The notes below the pieces were generated by a model, which was given only the letters and a program-made list of their open reading frames with translations, was not told where the DNA came from and made no database searches. This document shows, piece by piece, positions 38,509 to 48,022 of a stretch of DNA of 64,000 nt. This DNA comes from Aerococcus urinaeequi (lineage in GTDB: Bacteria > Bacillota > Bacilli > Lactobacillales > Aerococcaceae). The number at the start of each line of letters is the position of its first letter. Within the stretch, counting starts at the first letter, position 1. The stretch is from assembly GCF_001543205.1 (NCBI RefSeq), contig NZ_CP014162.1, forward strand, positions 1,949,340 through 2,013,339. Reading direction: 5' to 3'. Position numbers and translations under genes: made by a program.

Positions 38509-39567
38509 TTAGGGATTGCGCAAATTTTTATCTTCTAAATCTTTGAGAATTCTTGATTGGTCAATAAGATCTTCAATCAACTGACTAGAAGTATTCAAGT
38601 CTTCATTTAAATCTTGGGCATAGATTTCGGTCGTTCGAACACTAGAATGTCGTAGCATTTTTTGCGTTTCCCGTAAGTTACCGCCGTTAATTAAACTTAA
38701 GGTTGCAGCGGTATGCCTCAGTGAATGTGGCGTAATTTTAGATGAATGAATCCCAACAGCTTCATAAGCACTCGCGATCACTCTAGAAATTGACCGAGCT
38801 GACATACGACCACTTTTATTACGATTACCGTGTGAAGCAAATAAAGGCGCTAAGTCGGTGTTAATCATGATACCTTGGTCTTCACGGAAGCGTGTATAAT
38901 CTCGCACAACTTCCTTGGTTTTACGGGGAATTATGACGAATTCATCTTTTTCACGGCGACCTTTACCTTGTACATAGATTACAGTGTTCAAACCGCGGCG
39001 TTGCACGTCTTCAAAATTGGCTCTACTGAGTTCAATGGTCCTTAACCCAGTAGTGACAGCAAGTAATATAAGTGCATAATTACGTTTACCAATTAGTGTA
39101 TCAGTTGTTGATTTAAGGTAATCTAGCAACTTTTCAACGTCCTCAATATCTAGTGCATCCTTAGCGTGTCCGTGTGGTACAGGGATATTATTATTGGCTT
39201 TAGCAACGATATTTTCATATAGATTTTCCCGTTCTAACCATTTAAAGAACTGGTTGAGCATGTTGCGGTATGACTTAATGGTCCGATCTTTGTAGCGAAA
39301 CTGGTCCAGTGCACGACGTTGCTCCTCAGAGACCTCATCATAATCTATATCATTGATTAAGATGTAGGTCTTACTTGGATGATTGATTAAATCGTCAAAA
39401 TAGCGTTCAATGTCATGATAAGTTGGATGTATAATAGCTTGTTTTTCCAGATAAATAAAGAATGGTTTGATGTTCTTCAAATAGCTTTCCTTAGTGCTGG
39501 ATTGCTTCTGTGATAGATAGTCGGCGTATAGTTCGTAGAAAGATTCCTTATCAAAGTAATTGTCCAT
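38509..39567 (-). CDS. Tyrosine-type site-specific recombinase, solitary
   Basis: A 352-residue integrase. The N-terminal core-binding (SAM-like) domain covers about residues 1-130. The catalytic set is complete: Arg in TTGLRTIELS near 172, Lys in QGKGRREKD near 201, H-x-x-R in TPHSLRHTA near 283, His in LRHSSVRTTEIY near 307 with Tyr near 316. It differs from the XerC at 56926-57861. No excisionase, phage or conjugation genes are adjacent, so it is not part of a recognisable prophage. It lies between convergent and divergent operons, with a recombination-site-like inverted repeat downstream. Function could be chromosome resolution, a relict integrase, or inversion of nearby DNA. Confidence 0.87.
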   Translation of the reverse strand: MDNYFDKESFYELYADYLSQKQSSTKESYLKNIKPFFIYLEKQAIIHPTYHDIERYFDDLINHPSKTYILINDIDYDEVSEEQRRALDQFRYKDRTIKSYRNMLNQFFKWLERENLYENIVAKANNNIPVPHGHAKDALDIEDVEKLLDYLKSTTDTLIGKRNYALILLAVTTGLRTIELSRANFEDVQRRGLNTVIYVQGKGRREKDEFVIIPRKTKEVVRDYTRFREDQGIMINTDLAPLFASHGNRNKSGRMSARSISRVIASAYEAVGIHSSKITPHSLRHTAATLSLINGGNLRETQKMLRHSSVRTTEIYAQDLNEDLNTSSQLIEDLIDQSRILKDLEDKNLRNP

Positions 39568-40061
39568 ATATAAAACTCCTTCAAATACTAAAAATAATTA
39601 TACCAAACATACGTTCTAAATCATAGATTGATAACACGAAATAAATGAAGAAGCTGACTGGATTTACTGATATTTATAATAATAAGTCGATGAATCAATT
39701 AATTGTAGAAAGTTAGCGCTATAAAGTATAGTAATTGAAGTGAGTAGCAAAACAATAGAATCATACTTTGTAAGATAGCGTATGATAAATCTAAAACAGC
39801 TATGACCATTAATCCATATAAACAGACCCAAAATGCGTCAGAAACCGTCTGTGTAGTCATGAGTGTCCCTATAGATACCTGTCTATGTCTATTAGTTTAC
39901 ATAACATATATTATTTAAAGCTATAGCTATTTTTAATATGAATCTCTATGTCCACTTTATGATACCCTATACCGATCATCAGCCAACAATATTTTGTATT
40001 GGCATCAAATAAAATCTAGTGATATCATTAGTCTAAAATAAAAATGTTAGGAAGATTCTTT
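39568..40061. other. AT-rich 494-base gap upstream of the recombinase
   Basis: No gene could be supported. It holds two copies of TCTATGTCY (39882-39890 and 39945-39953) that match the arms of the inverted repeat at 38350-38385. No clear sigma-A promoter pair was found for either flanking gene. Confidence 0.5.
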
Positions 40062-40616
40062 ATGACAGATCCTTTAAAATCGACAAATACTATAGATATC
40101 GATACTGAACAAATAATTATACGACCTGCTGAATTAGCAGACGCTGCTCAGTTAACTGAGATTTATAATTATTATATTCAAAATACGACTATTTCTTTTA
40201 GAATCGCCCTAACTGACGTTTCTTTAAAGGAAGAACAAATAACTGAACGTATAGGTATAAATCCCTTCTTAGTCGCTGATTACGATGGCCAAGTGATTGG
40301 TTTTGCTTATACTAGTGATGCTGGTGCTTATGAAGGCTATAATCCTTCTAAAGAGATTTCTATCTATCTAGACGCTCATATTCAAGCCAAAGGTATTGGA
40401 AGTCGCCTATACAGCGCATTAGAAAAAGAAGTTATTGATAATTACCCTGATATCTATAAATTAGTTTCTCAAGTAACTGGAACTAACGAATCATCACTCA
40501 AGTTTCATGAAAAACATGGATTTAAACAATACGGTATCTGTAAGAATATGGGCTATAAATTCGACCAATGGTTAGATGTTATATATTTGGAAAAAGACAT
40601 TCGCCCTTTTAATTAG
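40062..40616 (+). CDS. GNAT N-acetyltransferase (phosphinothricin acetyltransferase-like)
   Basis: A 184-residue acetyltransferase of the Pat/YwnH-type group: IIIRPAELADAAQLTEIYNYYI at the N-terminus, acetyl-CoA loop QAKGIGSRLYSALE near residue 110 and C-terminal NESSLKFHEKHGF. I choose ATG 40062, 7 bases after AGGAAG, over an upstream in-frame ATG at 40044. It is a single-gene unit ending in a strong terminator. Substrate unknown. Confidence 0.85.
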   Translation: MTDPLKSTNTIDIDTEQIIIRPAELADAAQLTEIYNYYIQNTTISFRIALTDVSLKEEQITERIGINPFLVADYDGQVIGFAYTSDAGAYEGYNPSKEISIYLDAHIQAKGIGSRLYSALEKEVIDNYPDIYKLVSQVTGTNESSLKFHEKHGFKQYGICKNMGYKFDQWLDVIYLEKDIRPFN

Positions 40617-40641
40617 TTTTAAATAGTTTAAAATAGGCAAC

Positions 40642-40671
40642 AAAAAACCAGAACGTTTGTTCTGGTTTTTT
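40642..40671. terminator. Bidirectional terminator
   Basis: Thirteen perfect base pairs (AAAAAACCAGAAC arm) around GTTT, between the convergent acetyltransferase and glpF genes. Confidence 0.92.
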
Positions 40672-40691
40672 GTATTAGTATTGAATTTTGA

Positions 40692-41396
40692 TTATAAAAC
40701 CAAGTTGTATACTAAGGCAGCTACAATTGCACCGATAATTGGTCCGACAATAGGTACCCAAGCGTAACCCCAGTTTGAACCACCCTTACCTGAAATTGGT
40801 AAGATTGCATGTGCAATACGGGGACCTAAGTCACGAGCTGGGTTGATGGCATAACCTGTGGGACCACCTAATGAAAGACCAATTGAACCAACAATGATAC
40901 CAACGATCATTGGATTTAAACCGTCTGAAATTTGGTTTGCACCTAAAGCCATAACACCAACAACTAATACAGCAGTACCAATAATTTCAGTCATTAAGTT
41001 CCATACAGGACTATCGACTTGAGGACCTGTAGCAAAGGTTCCAAGAATTGAACCTTCTTCTTTAGTTGCTTCAAATTGCTCATGATAAGCTAGCCATACT
41101 GTCGTAGCACCTAGAACCGCACCAATCATTTGACCGGCAATGTAAGGAACTACTTCAGCCCAAGCAAAAGATCCGTTCACTGCGAAAGCAATCGTAACTG
41201 CAGGGTTTAAGTGGGCTGCCGATAAGAAACCAGAAGCGTACACACCAATAGTAACAGCTAAAGCCCAACCCATAGTGATAACAATCCATCCACTTTCTTT
41301 GGCATTTGATTTACTTAAGTTTACCCCAGCATTAACCCCACACCCTAGTAAGACCAGTAAAAAAGTACCAATTAATTCACCAATAAATCCATCCAT
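40692..41396 (-). CDS. glpF: Glycerol uptake facilitator (MIP family)
   Basis: Aquaglyceroporin, 234 residues, six helices. Both NPA boxes are present: AAHLNPAVTIA near residue 62 and YAINPARDLGPR near 193; the Asp after the second NPAR is typical of glycerol channels. I choose ATG 41396 with GGGAGG upstream, five codons inside the longest frame. Last gene of the glpK-glpO-glpF set, 69 bases after glpO. Confidence 0.93.
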   Translation of the reverse strand: MDGFIGELIGTFLLVLLGCGVNAGVNLSKSNAKESGWIVITMGWALAVTIGVYASGFLSAAHLNPAVTIAFAVNGSFAWAEVVPYIAGQMIGAVLGATTVWLAYHEQFEATKEEGSILGTFATGPQVDSPVWNLMTEIIGTAVLVVGVMALGANQISDGLNPMIVGIIVGSIGLSLGGPTGYAINPARDLGPRIAHAILPISGKGGSNWGYAWVPIVGPIIGAIVAALVYNLVL

Positions 41397-41465
41397 ATTA
41401 AAACCTCCCATGGTTTTATTTATAATAATACATTAATTTTTGTATATTTACACAAAAAATATGAA

Positions 41466-43301
41466 TTATTTTAAGTATTGTAACTCAGCTTTGGCAATTT
41501 CTGCTTCTAATGCTGTTTTTTGTTGATCAGCGTTGGCTTGATCTAAACCTAAGTAGTCAATAATTGTTTGGCTAACAGCATCTTTAACTGCAAGCATCTT
41601 GTCATGTTGGAATAACATAAAGGTTGTACGACGTGCAAAGAAGTCTAATGGTGTGTATACCCCTTCTTCTTCTAAGGCATAAATTAAGCTGACAGCAATA
41701 TCTACTGGATAGTCATATTTAGCTGCATATTCCTTAGCTACTGGTAAGTATGCGACTACACGATTCATATTTGAACCATATAATTTAGCTAGTTTAAGTG
41801 ATTCTCCGTAAGTTAGACCACGAGCTGCACCTACGTTGGCAAAGTTTTCCATAGCAGTTTCATAGCTATTTGGATCAAATTGACCGCCAGATACTGGGTA
41901 AGTGGATGATTGAACTAAATCATAGTTTTTACCAGTAAGGTCAGCTACAGCAGGGATTACTTTTTCCATTGCTCCTTTAGCCATCTTACGGTAGTCAGTG
42001 ATTTTACCACCAGCTAGGGTAAATAAACCTGAATCAGAAACAGATAAGTCTGAGCCACGAGATACGCTTGAAGGACTACCATCACCACGTTCTGATGTAT
42101 TAGAACCTAAATCTTGCAACTTATCTTCTACCGTACTTCGTTCAACCTTTTGTTTGCTATAGTCATCGAATAAAGTAACTAATTCATCAAATGTTCGCTC
42201 TGATAGTCGTCCAGCGTCACCACCGTTGTAGTCAGAAGCATTATTTGAATCGATTAAGGGACGTAAACCTGCCCATGAAGCTTCGATATCATTGATAGAC
42301 AAGTTGGCATTCGGGAAGCGGTGGTTGACAACACGTAATAGGTAATCAACGTCTTCTTGAGTCACTGTTGGGTGTTCAAAATCACCAGAGTAATCTGTAT
42401 CAGTAGTACCGAAGTAAGTTTTATTTTCACGAGGTAAAACAAAGACCATACGACCATCTTGTTCACCAGTATCAAAGTAAATTGGTTGTGACACACTTAA
42501 TTTTGACTGGTCGACTACAAAATGCACACCTTTTGTTGGTCGCATTTGTGCAGGTTTTTCATCTGAACCGTCTAATTGGCGAATAGTATCTGACCAAGGG
42601 CCAGTAGTGTTAATCACTACATGAGACTTAACAGTAAATGTTTCACCAGATAGTAAATCTTCCACTTTAACAGCTACAATTTTATCATTTTCATATTCAA
42701 AACCGACAACTTTAGCATGACTTAATAAATCAGCCCCATCATCATTGGCCTGTTTAATGTTTTCAATAACTAATCGCGAGTCATTGTTGTTGAAGTCAAG
42801 ATATTTACCACCACCGATTAAACCTTCAGCCATTAAGCCTGGTTGACGACTTAAAACTTCATCTTTAGACAACATTTCGTTGGCGTATTGAGAATCTTTT
42901 ACACCAGCTAGTGAGTCATAGATATCCATAGCGATTTGCAAGCGTAATGGATTGAAAGTTACTTTTGGTTCGTCATATAAAGGCATTAACATTGGATCTG
43001 GTTGCGGGATATGTGGTGCAATGTTATGTACAGTTGCACGCTCAGTTACTGTATCTGAAACCACTTCTAGGTCGAAGTTTTTCAAGTAACGGATACCACC
43101 GTGTACTAATTTAGTTGAACGGCTTGAAGTCCCTTCAGAGAAGTCTTGCATATCCACTAAGGCCGTTTTTAGGCCAGATGCAGCTGCTTGAATCGCTACA
43201 CCTGCACCTGTGATACCGCCTCCAATAATGAATAAATCATATTGGTTTTCTTTTAATTGTTCGACTGTTTCTTTTCTATACTTAAATGATAATTTAGGCA
43301 T
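41466..43301 (-). CDS. glpO: Alpha-glycerophosphate oxidase
   Basis: FAD enzyme of 611 residues. Dinucleotide-binding motif GGGITGAGVAIQAA near residue 26 and SSRSTKLVHGGIRYLKN near 59. It carries the ~50-residue insertion (around residues 375-425, rich in Ser and Gly) that marks the oxidase GlpO of lactic acid bacteria, as opposed to GlpD. It turns glycerol-3-phosphate plus O2 into dihydroxyacetone phosphate and H2O2. It is translated 21 bases after glpK. Confidence 0.93.
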   Translation of the reverse strand: MPKLSFKYRKETVEQLKENQYDLFIIGGGITGAGVAIQAAASGLKTALVDMQDFSEGTSSRSTKLVHGGIRYLKNFDLEVVSDTVTERATVHNIAPHIPQPDPMLMPLYDEPKVTFNPLRLQIAMDIYDSLAGVKDSQYANEMLSKDEVLSRQPGLMAEGLIGGGKYLDFNNNDSRLVIENIKQANDDGADLLSHAKVVGFEYENDKIVAVKVEDLLSGETFTVKSHVVINTTGPWSDTIRQLDGSDEKPAQMRPTKGVHFVVDQSKLSVSQPIYFDTGEQDGRMVFVLPRENKTYFGTTDTDYSGDFEHPTVTQEDVDYLLRVVNHRFPNANLSINDIEASWAGLRPLIDSNNASDYNGGDAGRLSERTFDELVTLFDDYSKQKVERSTVEDKLQDLGSNTSERGDGSPSSVSRGSDLSVSDSGLFTLAGGKITDYRKMAKGAMEKVIPAVADLTGKNYDLVQSSTYPVSGGQFDPNSYETAMENFANVGAARGLTYGESLKLAKLYGSNMNRVVAYLPVAKEYAAKYDYPVDIAVSLIYALEEEGVYTPLDFFARRTTFMLFQHDKMLAVKDAVSQTIIDYLGLDQANADQQKTALEAEIAKAELQYLK

Positions 43302-43322
43302 TTAAACTATACCTCCTATGTA

Positions 43323-44849
43323 TTAGTCGTTTGCTTCTTCTTTAAAGTATTGTGAGTAAGCACGTGTTGCACGGACTGCGTTAGTCCAACCCGCATATAG
43401 GTCTTCTTTATGTGAGTCATTCATCTTAGGTTCGAAAGTTTGTCCTGGTTGGGTAAATGATTTCAATTCATCAATGTCTTTCCAGTAACCAACAGCTAAA
43501 CCAGCTAGATAAGCAGCACCTAAGGCTGTCGTCTCAAGGTTAGCAGCACGAGCAATCTCAATACCAGTAATGTCTGATTGGAACTGCATCAAGTAACCAT
43601 TCATTGCTGCGCCACCATCAACTTTTAGTAATGGAATATCGATACCAGTATCCTTATTCATTGTATCAGTAATGTCGCGAACTTGGTATGCAATTGATTG
43701 TAAAGTTGCCTTAGCAAAGTCAGCTTTTGTTGTTCCCCGAGTGATACCAAAAGCTGCACCACGTGCATCAGAATCCCAGTACGGCGCACCTAAACCAGTA
43801 AAGGCTGGTACTAAGTAAACTTCGTCTTCATTTGTAGATTGGTTAGCCAATTCTTCAGTTTCGGCAGCGTTTTCAATTAATTCTAAACCATCTCGAATCC
43901 ATTGAATAGCTGAACCAGCAACGAACACAGATCCTTCTAAAGCGTATGTCACTTTATCACCGATGACAAAACCAACTGTCGTTAATAAGTTATTTTCAGA
44001 TAATTTCAACTTGCTACCAGCATTCATTACGATAAAGGCACCAGTACCATAGGTTGATTTTACCGTACCTTCTTCTGTTGCTAATTGCCCAAATAAGGCA
44101 CCTTGTTGGTCCCCTACCATACCAGAAATTGGTACTTCATAACCATAGAAGTGGAAGCCAACTGTGTGACCATATACTTCTGAGTTTGAACGAATTTCAG
44201 GCATCATCACTTTTGGAATGTCCAACATAGCTAACATTTCATCATCCCACTCTAGTTTCTCAATATTCATCAACATAGTACGAGAAGCATTTGAGTAGTC
44301 AGTCGCATGTACTTCACCATTAGTTAATTTCCAAAGCAACCAAGTATCAATAGTACCGAATAATAATTCACCTTTCTCTGCACGCTCTTGAGCCCCTTCA
44401 ACATGGTCTAAGATCCAACGAATCTTAGTTGCTGAGAAATATGCGTCGACAACAAGACCAGTATGTTGTTGAATTTTTTCTTTTAGACCTTGGTCAATCA
44501 AGTTGTCACTAATTGGCGCAGACTGACGAGATTGCCATACAATTGCATTATAAATTGGCTTACCAGTCTCTTTATCCCATACAACTGTGGTTTCACGTTG
44601 GTTAGTAATACCAATACCAGCAATTTGGTCCGGGCGTAAACCACCATCAATAAATGCACCAGCAATTACAGCTTGTACTGAGTTCCAGATCTCATTCGCG
44701 TTATGCTCTACCCAACCAGATTTAGGGAAAATTTGCTCAAATTCCTTCTGGCTAGAAGCAATAGGTTCAGCTTTATGGTTGTATATCACTGCGCGTGATG
44801 AAGTTGTTCCTTGGTCGATCGCCATGATATATTTTTCTTGTTCACTCAT
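43323..44849 (-). CDS. glpK: Glycerol kinase
   Basis: FGGY-family kinase, 508 residues: [11 protein letters not shown] near residue 11, the FGGY-type segment, and [13 protein letters not shown] near 410. A His in [11 protein letters not shown] near residue 235 matches the HPr-phosphorylated His of enterococcal GlpK, so the phosphotransferase system probably stimulates it. Start has AGGAGG. First gene of the glp operon. Confidence 0.96.
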   Translation of the reverse strand: MSEQEKYIMAIDQGTTSSRAVIYNHKAEPIASSQKEFEQIFPKSGWVEHNANEIWNSVQAVIAGAFIDGGLRPDQIAGIGITNQRETTVVWDKETGKPIYNAIVWQSRQSAPISDNLIDQGLKEKIQQHTGLVVDAYFSATKIRWILDHVEGAQERAEKGELLFGTIDTWLLWKLTNGEVHATDYSNASRTMLMNIEKLEWDDEMLAMLDIPKVMMPEIRSNSEVYGHTVGFHFYGYEVPISGMVGDQQGALFGQLATEEGTVKSTYGTGAFIVMNAGSKLKLSENNLLTTVGFVIGDKVTYALEGSVFVAGSAIQWIRDGLELIENAAETEELANQSTNEDEVYLVPAFTGLGAPYWDSDARGAAFGITRGTTKADFAKATLQSIAYQVRDITDTMNKDTGIDIPLLKVDGGAAMNGYLMQFQSDITGIEIARAANLETTALGAAYLAGLAVGYWKDIDELKSFTQPGQTFEPKMNDSHKEDLYAGWTNAVRATRAYSQYFKEEAND

Positions 44850-44881
44850 TATAATTCCTCCTACTTAATAAAAAATTGCTA

Positions 44882-44911
44882 AATAAGCGCTTTCATTACA
44901 AAGTGAGTATA
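44882..44911 (-). promoter_or_regulatory. glp operon -10 and cre site
   Basis: On the minus strand a -10 TATACT (44911-44906) is followed, just after the likely start point, by TGAAAGCGCTTATT (44895-44882), which fits the cre consensus at 12 of 14 positions. The placement suits CcpA roadblock repression. Confidence 0.7.
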
Positions 44912-45010
44912 CGCTACGTAAATAAAAAATGCTAGAAATTGGTCAATAAAAATACAAATATGCATTGCAAAATATTGACGCCAAATCCCAAAAGTGTTGA
45001 TAAACCTATG

Positions 45011-45050
45011 AAAAAAAGGGATGCGCTTACATAGTGCAATCCCCTTTTTT
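45011..45050 (-). terminator. Terminator after trkH
   Basis: AAAAAAAGGGAT with ATCCCCTTTTTT; on the minus strand it ends in a T-run. Confidence 0.85.
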
Positions 45051-45088
45051 CAATCAGGTTAAAACAAAATTGTATATACAAGTGGTCG

Positions 45089-46540
45089 TTAGATTTTTCG
45101 CCAAGTTGATCTGGATAATAAAATGATCACTGGGTAAATTTCTAGACGGCCGATAATCATCCCTACTGACATGACGACTTTTGAAAAATTAGACAAGGAG
45201 GCATAATCTTGTGATGGCCCTAGTAAATCAAGAGACCCACCGATATTTGAAATAGTAGCGATGGTCGCTGAGAATGCGGATGAAAAGTTCTGTGCATCAA
45301 ATGACAGAACTACTAGGATTAAAACGAATACGGCTAGATAGGTCATCAGATAGTAAACAATCCCGTAGTGGACATTTTTTTCAATACGTTTGCCGTTATA
45401 GGTCATAGGAATCACCCTATTTGGTGCAAGTAAATGTTGGATTTCCTGTTTAATAGACCGCAAATAAATTCCTATCCGGATAACTTTTAGACCGGACGCT
45501 GTAGACCCTGACATAGCACCAACAAACATCAACAATAGAATGGTGGTATGGGCAGCTATCGGCCATTCCAAGATATCTACTGTGGTATAAGCAGTGGTTG
45601 ACATGATGGACACGATATTAAAAAGCACATCGTGTATCATGCGGAAGAAGTTGTCGTAATAAGGGATCAAGGCCAAAGAAATAATGGCTAAGGCCCCTAA
45701 AATGATATAGATATACCATTTCAACTCTTCGTCTTTAAAGATTTCCTTCCAACGTCTTTCGTAAGCAAGGTAGAAGAAGTTGAAATTTAAACCAAAGGTA
45801 AACATGGCGATCATCAAAATCGTCTCAACCACCCTTGAATCGTAATGGGCGATGGAGGCGGGATAGATGTTAAAGCCCCCTGTTCCGGCCGTCCCCATAG
45901 ACAGTAGCATGGATTCAAACCATGGTACACCGGCGACCCAAAGTAAAACCGCGAATACGACCGTTAAAAATAGATAAATAAAGTACAAGATATAAATCGA
46001 TGAAGAGACCCTAGATTCAAGCTTACCTGTCGCTGGTCCTGGCAACTCCGCTCGCATGACGTATACCCCTTTTGCCCCCATATTTGGGACGATATAAAGG
46101 AGGAAGATCAACATCCCCATACCCCCTATCAATAAGGTAAAGGACCGCCAGAACATCAAGGATTCGGGCAATACATCAAGTGTGTCGACTAGGACGCTGG
46201 CCCCAGTGGTAGTAAAACCGGATACCGCTTCAAATAAGGCGTCGACGTAGGAATTGACAGCACCTGACAAATAGAATGGTAAGGCCCCAAAAATGGAAAT
46301 CAAAAACCAGGATAAGGAGACTAAGACGAAACCTTCTCGGGCAAAGAATACGTCTTTCTCTGGTTGTCTAAAGGACATGACTTTACCGACAATAAAGGTA
46401 ATGATCATGGAGATGACAAAGGCTAAGATAACCTTGACTTCGTTTTGGTAGATAACGGCTACTAATAATGATGGCAGCATCAGTAGCGACAAGACCATGA
46501 GTAGCCGGCCAATTAAATATTGGATGTAGGACCAATTCAT
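45089..46540 (-). CDS. trkH: Potassium uptake membrane subunit TrkH
   Basis: TrkH/KtrB-family channel-like subunit, 483 residues with about ten helices in four M1-P-M2 repeats. P-loops are VSGFTTTGAS, MGTAGTGGFN, MSTTAYTTVD and TISNIGGS; the third lacks the usual Gly, which occurs in many TrkH proteins. It works with the TrkA ring encoded just upstream; the start overlaps the trkA stop (ATGA). Confidence 0.93.
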   Translation of the reverse strand: MNWSYIQYLIGRLLMVLSLLMLPSLLVAVIYQNEVKVILAFVISMIITFIVGKVMSFRQPEKDVFFAREGFVLVSLSWFLISIFGALPFYLSGAVNSYVDALFEAVSGFTTTGASVLVDTLDVLPESLMFWRSFTLLIGGMGMLIFLLYIVPNMGAKGVYVMRAELPGPATGKLESRVSSSIYILYFIYLFLTVVFAVLLWVAGVPWFESMLLSMGTAGTGGFNIYPASIAHYDSRVVETILMIAMFTFGLNFNFFYLAYERRWKEIFKDEELKWYIYIILGALAIISLALIPYYDNFFRMIHDVLFNIVSIMSTTAYTTVDILEWPIAAHTTILLLMFVGAMSGSTASGLKVIRIGIYLRSIKQEIQHLLAPNRVIPMTYNGKRIEKNVHYGIVYYLMTYLAVFVLILVVLSFDAQNFSSAFSATIATISNIGGSLDLLGPSQDYASLSNFSKVVMSVGMIIGRLEIYPVIILLSRSTWRKI

Positions 46541-47916
46541 TCGCCATCTCTCCTATTCTTCTTCACAACGATGTCATTAAAGTTCCGAATTTGGTCTTCG
46601 GTATCGATAACTAGGACATGGTCACCAGGAATAAAGGCATCGTCCCCACTTGGAATGATCATTTCCTTGTTACGGACGATTAAACCAATCATCAAACCTG
46701 GTCTAAAAGTCATATCTTTGATCGGTGTGTCAAGGATTTTACAATCTGGGCTCAAGACGAATTCTAGAACGGCTGTTTTGTTGTCTGATAAACGGGCATA
46801 GTTTTCTAATTTGTCAGATTGACTAGAGGCAATTGAGCGAACATGACGGGTTACCGCGTCTACAATAGCCTTTCTAGGAGATAAAATCACGTCTAGTTTA
46901 CTATCATCAATCAAGCGGATTAAGCCTGGTCGGTTGACCTTGGTAATGGTTTTGCGAACGCCGGCATTTTTCCCGTATAAAGACACCATCAAGTTCTCTT
47001 CGTCTGAGTTGGTTAAAGTCAGCAAGAGGTCAAAATTTTCTACTCTTTGTTCATTTAAGACATACTGGTCAGTTCCATCATCATAGATGACTTCTGTATT
47101 AGTAAATTGGTTGGCCAATTCAGAAGCCCGGTTCTTATCTAGCTCGATTAAACGGGTATGAATCCCCCTAGCATGTAGGACTGGAATTAGATAGTGGTTA
47201 ATCCGGCTTCCCCCGACGATTAAGGCGGATCTATATCGTTTGACTTTCTTATGGCCAGCAGCAACGAAAAAGTCCTGTAAAGCTTCACGTTTGGCGAAAA
47301 TCTCCACAAAGTCCCCTGCTAATAAGATTGCATTTCCATCTGGAATAAGGGTCTCTCCATTACGTTCAACTGCCACCACAATCACTTCTGGAATATTACG
47401 GCGAATGTCTCGAATATATTGGTTGACGATCCGTGACTTCTCCATAATCCGCACTTTAATCAGGTGCATACGGTTATGATAAAAAGGCTCCACAAAGGTT
47501 GCTGACGGGTAATCGATGACTTGAATAATATCATTGGCTGCAGCCCTATCTTGGTTAATCAGGTAATCAATGCCAAGATTAGTTTGGATAAAACCTTGTT
47601 GCGCTGTAAAGGCCTGGTTACGCACGCGGACAATTAAAAACTCTGCCCCCAAAGTTTTGGCAATCATGGCAGAAATAATATTGACCTCATCATGAGGAGA
47701 AGCCGCAATAAAGACTTGGGCGTTTTGAACATTGGCTTCACGTTGCACTTCAACGTCAACACCGTTACCCACTACCCCCTTGATATCTACCTCATCGATT
47801 AAATCATCAATGACCCGCGAATCGTTATCAATTAAGGTCAGGTTGTGACCTTCTTTAATTAACCCATGAAGGATGTCCTCTCCGAGTTTTCCCCCTCCTA
47901 CAACGACAATATCCAT
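46537..47916 (-). CDS. trkA: Potassium uptake regulatory subunit TrkA
   Basis: Cytosolic gating protein, 459 residues, with two RCK units: N-terminal Rossmann fold VVVGGGKLGEDI and a second one at VGGSRINHYLIP near residue 231, each followed by a TrkA-C domain. It binds NAD(H)/ATP and opens TrkH. I choose ATG 47916 with AGGAGG upstream, seven codons inside the longest frame. Confidence 0.94.
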   Translation of the reverse strand: MDIVVVGGGKLGEDILHGLIKEGHNLTLIDNDSRVIDDLIDEVDIKGVVGNGVDVEVQREANVQNAQVFIAASPHDEVNIISAMIAKTLGAEFLIVRVRNQAFTAQQGFIQTNLGIDYLINQDRAAANDIIQVIDYPSATFVEPFYHNRMHLIKVRIMEKSRIVNQYIRDIRRNIPEVIVVAVERNGETLIPDGNAILLAGDFVEIFAKREALQDFFVAAGHKKVKRYRSALIVGGSRINHYLIPVLHARGIHTRLIELDKNRASELANQFTNTEVIYDDGTDQYVLNEQRVENFDLLLTLTNSDEENLMVSLYGKNAGVRKTITKVNRPGLIRLIDDSKLDVILSPRKAIVDAVTRHVRSIASSQSDKLENYARLSDNKTAVLEFVLSPDCKILDTPIKDMTFRPGLMIGLIVRNKEMIIPSGDDAFIPGDHVLVIDTEDQIRNFNDIVVKKNRRDGE

Positions 47917-47964
47917 ATATCCTCCTAAAAATTGCAATAAAAGTTATAGTAAAAATGCACAAAA

Positions 47965-47993
47965 TGCCCCCTAAACAACTTGTTTGGAAGGCA
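47965..47993 (-). terminator. Weak terminator-like hairpin after ppaC
   Basis: TGCC...AAAC pairs with GTTT...GGCA around a 5-base loop, with a two-base internal mismatch; on the minus strand it is followed by a short T-rich stretch. Confidence 0.5.
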
Positions 47994-48022
47994 CTTCGCG
48001 ATTTTACCTAAAAAAATCTTAC

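Noticed and set aside
38509..39567. Prophage or integrative element around the solitary recombinase
   Set aside because: No phage, conjugation or cargo genes flank it, and no tRNA attachment site is seen.
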